Assembly: GCA_009885415.1 (NCBI GenBank)
Contig: VFKU01000187.1
Span: forward strand, 1-6,166
Direction: 5' to 3'
Origin: Rhodothermota bacterium
Lineage (GTDB): Bacteria; Hydrogenedentota; Hydrogenedentia; Hydrogenedentales; GCA-2746185
DNA: 6,166 nt
Below the pieces are notes generated by a model, which had not been told where the DNA came from, ran no database searches, and was given only the letters and a program-made list of their open reading frames with translations. Positions 1-5,086 of this stretch are shown here, piece after piece (positions within the stretch are counted from its first letter, which is position 1; each line of letters opens with the position of its first letter). The position numbers were made by a program, and so were the translations under genes.

Positions 1-2915
1 AAGCCAAGAAGCTGGCGATTTCTACGGGGGACCTCAGCGATTCCGAAGTGTGGACGCGTATCAATAGCGACGATATGAAGAAGCGGATGCCGCTTGAGGA
101 GTCGCACAACCCCCTTACACCGGAGCAGATCGCGTTAATCGGCCGGTGGATTGAGGAAGGCGCGGTGTGGGCGAAGCATTGGGCTTGGGTCGCGCCGAAG
201 CGCGTTTCGCCCCCGTCGGCCTCGAGGGCGGGCTGGGCGAGAAACGAAATTGATCGTTTTGTTCTGGCTGGGCTGCGCGAGGCCGCGCTCGCGCCGTCTC
301 CCGAAGCGGACCGCACAACGCTCATTCGTCGCCTGTCGCTCGACTTGATCGGCCTGCCGCCGACGCCGGAAGAGGTGGACGCTTTCGTCGCGGACATTTC
401 GCCGGACGCTTACGAAAAGATTGTGGATCGCCTACTGGCATCGCCTCACTATGGTGAACGGATGGCGATGGACTGGCTCGATGGCGCGCGCTACGCGGAC
501 ACGAACGGCTTCCAGAACGACTTCGAGCGGCACATGTGGCCGTGGCGGGATTGGGTGATCAGCGCCTACAATGCGAACATGCCTTTCGACCAGTTCGCGG
601 TCGAGCAGATTGCGGGCGATTTGCTGCCGGACGCGACGGATTCGCAGCGGATCGCTACAGGATTCAACCGGAACAACCGCTCGAACACGGAGGGCGGGTC
701 GATCGAGGACGAGTGGCGCGCGGAAAATATCATCGACCGGGTCGAGACGACCGCGACGGTTTTCCTCGGGCTTACGATGGGCTGCGCACGCTGCCATGAT
801 CATAAGTACGATCCGATTACGCAGAAGGAATTTTACAAATTTTTCGCCTTCCTCAACAGCACCGAAGACCGGGGCTTCTATGAGGAGACCCACGGGAATA
901 CCGGGCCGCTGGTCGAATTGCCGACGGAGGAACAAAAGGCGAAGCTGACGGAGTTTGACGCGGTGATCGCGGCCGGGAAGGCCGAGACGGAGGCGGAGAA
1001 GGCGCTGGCCGCGGATATGTATCCCCGTCGAATCGAGCAGATTCGATCGGCGGCGGATTTTGCCGTGAAGCCAGCCCTTTCGGCGGCGAGCAAGCGCGAG
1101 ATTAAGGTGAAGCGATCGGCCGCGGCGCAGTGGGTGGACGGTCTTGTGGGCCCGGCGCTATTTCTGGACGGATCAGGCGCGGCCCGGGTGGCGGCGCGCA
1201 AGCGCTTTGACTTCCAGAAGGACAAGCCCTTCACCGTTTCCACCTGGGTGCGCCCGGAGAAGGCGGGCGCGATTTTCAGCAACGTGATCGAGAAGGGCGA
1301 TGCGCGGCGCGGCGTGGACGCCACGGTCACCGGCGACGGCAAGATTATAGTGCGGCTGACGGCGAAGACGCCGGACGACATGATTAAGGTCACCACGGAC
1401 GCCCGCCTGAAGATGCAGACTTGGGCGCATGTCGCGATCAGCTACGATGGGTCGGGCAAGGGCGAGGGCCTTAAGGTCTTCGTGAGCGGGCGGTCCGCGG
1501 TCCTGAAAATAGACACCAACAAACTGACGGGTGAATTTCTTTCGAAGAAGGCACTCCTCCTCGGTCGCTTGCCGTCGGGCGAATATCTTAAGGGCACCAT
1601 CGCGGATTTCCGTGTTTATGACCAAGCCCTCGCGGAGGACGGCGTCCGCGCGTTGATCGAGAGCACGTTGCGCTCGACGTTTGCGCCCGATCCTTCCGAT
1701 GCGCGCAAGGCCTCGCTCACGGCCTATCTTGAACTCGAGCATTCCTTCGACGTGCGCGTGAAGGAAGCCCTCGTCGCGGCGAAGCAGGGCGAGCGCGACA
1801 CGTATTTCAAGGCGAATGTGCCCACGGTCATGGTGATGCGCGAGCTGGCCGAGCCGCGGCCGACATACCGGCTGGTGCGCGGACAATACGACAACCCGGA
1901 CACGGCCGAGACGCTCAGTCCGGAGGTGCCGGAGTTTCTTCCGCCGCTCTCTGCCGATGCTCCACGAAACCGGCTCACCCTTGCTCAATGGATCGTGGAT
2001 CCGGCGAATCCCCTGACCGCACGCGTGGCGGTCAATCGCCTCTGGGCGAAGGTCTTCGGGCAGGGCCTCGTGAAGTCGCCGGACAATTTCGGCACGCAAA
2101 GCGAACCTCCGGCCAACCCCGCGCTGCTGGACTGGCTGGCGACGGAGTTCGTCCGATCGAAGTGGGACATCAAGGCGATTCAGAAGAAGATGGTGATGAG
2201 CGCGGCGTACCGCCAGGTCTCCGACGTCTCCCCCACGCTGCTCGAGCGCGACTCGGAGAACCGGCTGCTCGCGCGTGGCCCGCGATTCCGCTTGCAGGCC
2301 GAGGTGGTGCGGGACACGGCGCTGGCGGCCAGCGGGCTGCTCGCTGCGAAGATTGGCGGACCTTCGGTCATGCCGTATCAACCGGATGGGCTCTGGGATG
2401 AACTCGCGGGCGGCGCCGGCCAGGGGCCTTACAAGCTGGCGACGGGCGAGGATTTGTATCGGCGCAGTCTGTACACCTACCGCAAGCGCACGGTGCCGCA
2501 CCCGCTGACAAACACTTTCGACGCGCCCAGCTTTGAGACCTGCCGCGTATACCGGGCGCGGACGAACACGCCGCTACAAAGCCTCGCGCTGCTGAACGAC
2601 GTGACCTACGTCGAGGCGGCGCGCAATCTGGCGCAGCGCATGATGCGAGAGACGACTTCGGCGGATGCTTCGCCGCTGCGCCACGGATTTCGGTTGGCCA
2701 CCGGACGCTATCCGGCCGCGGACGAAGAGCGGGTGTTGCAATCGGGGCTCGAGAAATTCCTGGCCACCTATCAGGCCGACCCGGAGGCCGCGAAGGCGCT
2801 AGTGTCCAACGGGCAGTCCCCCGTGCCTGACGATCTCGACAAGCCCACGCTCGCGGCCTATACCGCGCTCGCCGGCGTCATCCTCAACCTCGACGAAACG
2901 ATTACGCAGGAGTGA
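1..2915 (+). CDS. Cytochrome c tail-DUF1549-LamG-DUF1553 protein (planctomycete cytochrome family), 5' partial
   Basis: The reading frame is open from base 3 to the TGA at 2913-2915, so the start lies upstream; the GTG at 48 falls inside the cytochrome domain and is not the start. 970 residues are visible. Residues 1-60 are the end of a PSCyt1 cytochrome c domain (KRMP, the likely Met haem ligand, then LTPEQIALIGRWIEEGA). DUF1549 spans about 80-290 and holds a CxxCH motif (CARCHDHKYDP, 261-271). A LamG-like beta-sandwich domain is at about 384-555, with FTVSTWVRP, WAHVAISYDG and GTIADFRVYDQAL. DUF1553 runs from about 653 to 960 (RLTLAQWIVDPANPLTARV, RARTNTPLQSLALLND). The family is exported and found mostly in Planctomycetes and Verrucomicrobia. 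Its reaction is not established; links to polysaccharide breakdown or redox chemistry are inferred from gene neighbourhoods. It is followed at once by the DUF1501 gene, its usual partner. Family assignment is firm, function is not. Confidence 0.95.
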   Translation, partial: AKKLAISTGDLSDSEVWTRINSDDMKKRMPLEESHNPLTPEQIALIGRWIEEGAVWAKHWAWVAPKRVSPPSASRAGWARNEIDRFVLAGLREAALAPSPEADRTTLIRRLSLDLIGLPPTPEEVDAFVADISPDAYEKIVDRLLASPHYGERMAMDWLDGARYADTNGFQNDFERHMWPWRDWVISAYNANMPFDQFAVEQIAGDLLPDATDSQRIATGFNRNNRSNTEGGSIEDEWRAENIIDRVETTATVFLGLTMGCARCHDHKYDPITQKEFYKFFAFLNSTEDRGFYEETHGNTGPLVELPTEEQKAKLTEFDAVIAAGKAETEAEKALAADMYPRRIEQIRSAADFAVKPALSAASKREIKVKRSAAAQWVDGLVGPALFLDGSGAARVAARKRFDFQKDKPFTVSTWVRPEKAGAIFSNVIEKGDARRGVDATVTGDGKIIVRLTAKTPDDMIKVTTDARLKMQTWAHVAISYDGSGKGEGLKVFVSGRSAVLKIDTNKLTGEFLSKKALLLGRLPSGEYLKGTIADFRVYDQALAEDGVRALIESTLRSTFAPDPSDARKASLTAYLELEHSFDVRVKEALVAAKQGERDTYFKANVPTVMVMRELAEPRPTYRLVRGQYDNPDTAETLSPEVPEFLPPLSADAPRNRLTLAQWIVDPANPLTARVAVNRLWAKVFGQGLVKSPDNFGTQSEPPANPALLDWLATEFVRSKWDIKAIQKKMVMSAAYRQVSDVSPTLLERDSENRLLARGPRFRLQAEVVRDTALAASGLLAAKIGGPSVMPYQPDGLWDELAGGAGQGPYKLATGEDLYRRSLYTYRKRTVPHPLTNTFDAPSFETCRVYRARTNTPLQSLALLNDVTYVEAARNLAQRMMRETTSADASPLRHGFRLATGRYPAADEERVLQSGLEKFLATYQADPEAAKALVSNGQSPVPDDLDKPTLAAYTALAGVILNLDETITQE
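2908..2912 (+). promoter_or_regulatory. Ribosome binding site of the DUF1501 gene
   Basis: AGGAG lies inside the last two codons before the upstream TGA, with 8 bases to the ATG at 2921. This spacing favours ATG 2921 over the GTG at 2912, which overlaps the site itself, and over the ATG at 2936, which is too far away. The site's position within the upstream gene suggests translational coupling. Confidence 0.8.
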
Positions 2916-2920
2916 ATTCG

Positions 2921-4366
2921 ATGAACACTCTGGGCATGGCACAACAGATCAATCGCCGACACTTCCTTCAGGCGACCTGCGGCGGCCTCGGCGCTGCCGC
3001 GCTCGGGATGCTCGGCGGGCCGGGCGCGTTCGCCGATCCTAGCGGCGGCCTTTCCGGTCTTCCCCACTTCGCGCCGAAGGCCAAACGAATTATTTATCTT
3101 TTCCAGTCGGGCGCGCCCTCGCAGATCGAGCTCTTCGACTACAAGCCCGGACTGAAGGCGATTCATAAGACCGAGCTGCCGGCGGAAATCCGCATGGGAC
3201 AGCGCTTGACGGGGATGACCTCCAAGCAGGAAAAATTTCCGGTGCTGGCGTCGAAGTTTAATTTTAGCCAGTACGGAAAGAGCGGCGCGTGGATCAGCGA
3301 GTTGCTACCGCATACGGCGGGCATCGTGGACGATTTGTGCATCGTCCGCTCGGTCCACACCGAGGCGATCAACCACGATCCCGCGATTACCTTTTGCCAG
3401 ACCGGCTCGCAGCTTGCGGGGCGGCCGAGCATGGGCGCGTGGGTGGCCTATGGTCTCGGCACGATGAACCGCGATTTACCGACCTTTATGGTGCTCGTGT
3501 CGCGCGGCTCGGGCCGCACAGCCGATCAGCCGCTCTACGATCGTCTCTGGGGCGCGGGCGTCCTACCGGGACAATTCCAGGGGGTCAAGCTGCGTAGCGG
3601 CGCGGAGCCGGTGCTTTACCTGAGCGATCCGGCCGGCTGCAGCCCGACGACCCGGCGCGAGATGCTCGACATGATCGGCGCGCTGAACATGAAACGGCAC
3701 GAGACCGTCGGCGATCCGGAGACCCTCACGCGCATCGAGCAATACGAGCTCGCGTTTCGTATGCAGTCCTCCGTGCCCGATCTGACGGACATTTCCAAGG
3801 AGCCGCAGAGCGTCCTTGATCTCTACGGGCCCGACGTTCAAAAGCCGGGCACCTACGCGCGCAATTGCCTGCTCGCGCGGCGCATGATCGAGAGGGACGT
3901 GCGTTTTGTGCAGCTCTATCACATGGGTTGGGACCACCACGACCAATTGCCGGACCACATCACCAAGCAGTGCCACGACGTGGACCAGTCCTCGGCGGCG
4001 CTGGTCCAAGACTTGAAACAACGCGGTCTGCTGGACGACACGCTGGTGATCTGGGGCGGCGAATTCGGCCGGACGGTGTACTCGCAGGGCACGGCGACCG
4101 AAGTCACCTACGGACGGGACCATCACCCCCGCTGCTATTCGATTTGGATGGCGGGCGGCGGGATCAAGCCCGGCATTGTGCACGGGACGACGGACGATTT
4201 CAGCTACAACATCACGGCGGACCCGGTGCACGTGAGCGATCTGCACGCGACGATCCTGCACTGCCTCGGCATCGACCACAAACAATTGTCGATACGGTTT
4301 CAGGGCCTCGACCTGCGCCTCACGGGCGTCGAAGAGCGCAAAGTGATCGAGGCGCTGCTCGCCTGA
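2921..4366 (+). CDS. DUF1501 family protein with Tat signal (sulfatase/alkaline phosphatase-like fold)
   Basis: 481 residues, complete, starting at ATG 2921 because AGGAG sits 8 bases upstream. The N-terminus has a twin-arginine signal: NRRHFLQAT (R12, R13), then a Gly/Ala-rich hydrophobic stretch to about residue 36 and AFADP as a possible cleavage zone. Export in folded form by the Tat pathway is therefore likely. The rest is one full-length DUF1501 domain: FQSGAPSQIELFDYKP (61-76), EAINHDPAITFCQTGS (148-163), MGWDHHDQLPDHI (335-347), VIWGGEFGRT (376-385), YGRDHHPRC (397-405) and the end motif RFQGLDLRLTGV (459-470). The His/Asp-rich motifs resemble metal-binding positions of the alkaline phosphatase superfamily. 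I see no CxPxR formylglycine motif of true sulfatases, so sulfatase activity should not be assumed. It lies five bases after the DUF1549/DUF1553 gene, the classical partner, and is probably co-transcribed. The family is clear; substrate and reaction are unknown. Confidence 0.95.
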   Translation: MNTLGMAQQINRRHFLQATCGGLGAAALGMLGGPGAFADPSGGLSGLPHFAPKAKRIIYLFQSGAPSQIELFDYKPGLKAIHKTELPAEIRMGQRLTGMTSKQEKFPVLASKFNFSQYGKSGAWISELLPHTAGIVDDLCIVRSVHTEAINHDPAITFCQTGSQLAGRPSMGAWVAYGLGTMNRDLPTFMVLVSRGSGRTADQPLYDRLWGAGVLPGQFQGVKLRSGAEPVLYLSDPAGCSPTTRREMLDMIGALNMKRHETVGDPETLTRIEQYELAFRMQSSVPDLTDISKEPQSVLDLYGPDVQKPGTYARNCLLARRMIERDVRFVQLYHMGWDHHDQLPDHITKQCHDVDQSSAALVQDLKQRGLLDDTLVIWGGEFGRTVYSQGTATEVTYGRDHHPRCYSIWMAGGGIKPGIVHGTTDDFSYNITADPVHVSDLHATILHCLGIDHKQLSIRFQGLDLRLTGVEERKVIEALLA

Positions 4367-4445
4367 ACCACGAGATCGGCTGGCCACAGGCAGGATCAGG
4401 TTCGCAGAATTCCGGTGTTGAGCGTCTCGACGGCTGCTTCAGAGG

Positions 4446-4457
4446 GAACAAGTGTTC
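4446..4457. promoter_or_regulatory. Palindrome GAAC-AAGT-GTTC, possible operator
   Basis: Five-base arms GAACA and TGTTC flank AG. The string fits GAAC-N4-GTTC, the form of the LexA (SOS) box known from Gram-positive bacteria, and sits 100 bases before the CBS gene start. Reading it as an operator is speculative: one site, no neighbouring SOS gene, and the LexA type of this organism is unknown. Confidence 0.2.
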
Positions 4458-4544
4458 AATTTCGGGGCGATTTCGAAATAACACCATCCGACCTAGGCAT
4501 CCTGTGATATTCTGCCGATCCGTTGGCGCGGACGCGAGGACACT

Positions 4545-4550
4545 GGGAGG
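4545..4550 (+). promoter_or_regulatory. Ribosome binding site of the CBS gene
   Basis: GGGAGG ends 7 bases before the ATG at 4558. It decides the start of the CBS gene, whose frame is open for hundreds of bases further upstream. Confidence 0.8.
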
Positions 4551-4557
4551 AATTCCA

Positions 4558-4998
4558 ATGAACGTCGCACACCTCTTACGTGAAGTCACTCAGCCTTTCT
4601 CGATGAAACCGCATGACACCGTGCTCGAGGCGGTGCGCAACATGATCGACTTCGACACGGGCGCGATTGCTGTGCTCGACGAGCGGCGCCGGTGCATCGG
4701 CATTTTTAGCAAGAAGGACCTGCTCGGGAAGGTGGTCGTGGTCGGGCGTGACCCGAAGGCGACCCCGCTGGGCGAGGTCATGACGACGGACCTCGTCACG
4801 GCGGCCCACTTGCTCTCGGTCGAGGAATGCATGCGGCTGATGGTCGAGTACCGCATCCGGCATTTGGTGCTGGTCAACGCCAAGGGCGAGTACACAGGGC
4901 TGCTCGGACTGTGCGATCTGCTTGGAGATCGGATCTTCGAGTTGAGGCAGTCGGTACTTTCGCTCGAGGGTTACTTGAACGACGCGCCGGGGGGCTGA
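4558..4998 (+). CDS. Stand-alone CBS-domain pair protein
   Basis: 146 residues. ATG 4558 is chosen because GGGAGG lies 7 bases upstream and the protein then begins directly with a CBS domain. CBS1 covers about residues 5-60 (TVLEAVRNMI, GAIAVLDE, GIFSKKDLL) and CBS2 about 72-125 (MTTDLVTA, SVEECMRLM, IRHLVLV, GLLGLCDLL). A short helical tail follows (ELRQSVLSLEGYL). There is no signal peptide or membrane segment, so it should be cytoplasmic. CBS pairs (Bateman modules) bind adenine nucleotides or S-adenosylmethionine and regulate other proteins. CBS1 keeps the ribose/phosphate-binding pattern G-x-x-S-x-x-D (G48, S51, D54). CBS2 has Gly117 where Ser or Thr is usual but keeps D120, so the two ligand sites may differ. 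The 191-base gap upstream points to a separate transcription unit. The partner it regulates cannot be told from this window. Confidence 0.92.
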   Translation: MNVAHLLREVTQPFSMKPHDTVLEAVRNMIDFDTGAIAVLDERRRCIGIFSKKDLLGKVVVVGRDPKATPLGEVMTTDLVTAAHLLSVEECMRLMVEYRIRHLVLVNAKGEYTGLLGLCDLLGDRIFELRQSVLSLEGYLNDAPGG

Positions 4999-5000
4999 GC

Positions 5001-5028
5001 CGGATCGAGACTTTCGTAAAGTCTTCCG
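5001..5028 (+). other. Hairpin just after the CBS gene
   Basis: AGACTTT (5008-5014) and AAAGTCT (5018-5024) form a perfect 7-bp stem around a CGT loop. A G-T pair and an outer CGG/CCG pairing (5001-5003 with 5026-5028, across a 3-base bulge) can extend it. It begins two bases after the stop codon at 4996-4998. It lacks a T-run on either strand, so it may protect the 3' end of the transcript or be part of a compound terminator. Confidence 0.5.
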
Positions 5029-5033
5029 ATGGG

Positions 5034-5078
5034 GCGCACGGGCGGGCCGCCCATGCCGCCGTCGCGCGCGAGTTTTTT
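5034..5078 (+). terminator. Probable intrinsic terminator of the CBS gene
   Basis: GCGC, ACGG and CGG at 5034-5045 can pair with CCG, CCGT and GCGC at 5056-5067, with one single-base bulge on each side and a 10-base loop. Six T residues follow at 5073-5078, five bases after the stem. The bulges and the gap before the T-run make it imperfect, but its place between convergent genes supports the call. Confidence 0.45.
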
Positions 5079-5086
5079 CGATAACT

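Larger units (their letters stand above)
4367..4557. other. Intergenic region between the DUF1501 and CBS genes
   Basis: 191 bases with no convincing gene. The CBS reading frame stays open through it and back into the DUF1501 gene, but that upstream part has no protein-like features. It holds a 6-bp stem with a 3-base loop (GTTGAG 4417-4422, CTCGAC 4426-4431, one G-T pair, no T-run), so no good terminator is seen after DUF1501. It also contains the palindrome GAACAAGTGTTC (4446-4457), the perfect palindrome ATTTCGAAAT (4470-4479), and ATTTCG repeated directly at 4459 and 4470. A promoter for the CBS gene is expected here. The nearest -10-like string, TATTCT at 4508-4513, has no acceptable -35 partner. 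Confidence 0.5.

Noticed and set aside
48..50. GTG as the start of the DUF1549/DUF1553 gene
   Set aside because: The frame is open to the left edge and the residues before and after it form the end of a cytochrome c domain, so it is an internal valine codon.
1173..2501. 442-codon open frame on the - strand
   Set aside because: It lies fully opposite the well-supported DUF1549/DUF1553 gene, is Arg-rich and has no recognisable domain; long antisense frames are common in GC-rich coding DNA.
3563..4387. 274-codon open frame on the - strand
   Set aside because: It is opposite the conserved DUF1501 gene and its product is Arg/Val/His-rich with no motif.
4485..4513. Sigma-70 promoter with TATTCT as -10
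   Set aside because: Only 4 of 6 bases match the -10 consensus and the bases 17 upstream (CATCCG) do not resemble a -35 box.
2914..4555. GAATTC between the ribosome binding site and the start codon of two genes, and once more at 4407-4412
   Set aside because: Three copies of a six-base word are expected by chance at this scale, and the spacer positions differ between the two genes.
3865..4557. N-terminal extension of the CBS protein back into the DUF1501 gene
   Set aside because: The frame is open, but the extension reads as out-of-frame DUF1501 sequence without motifs, and a strong ribosome binding site precedes ATG 4558.
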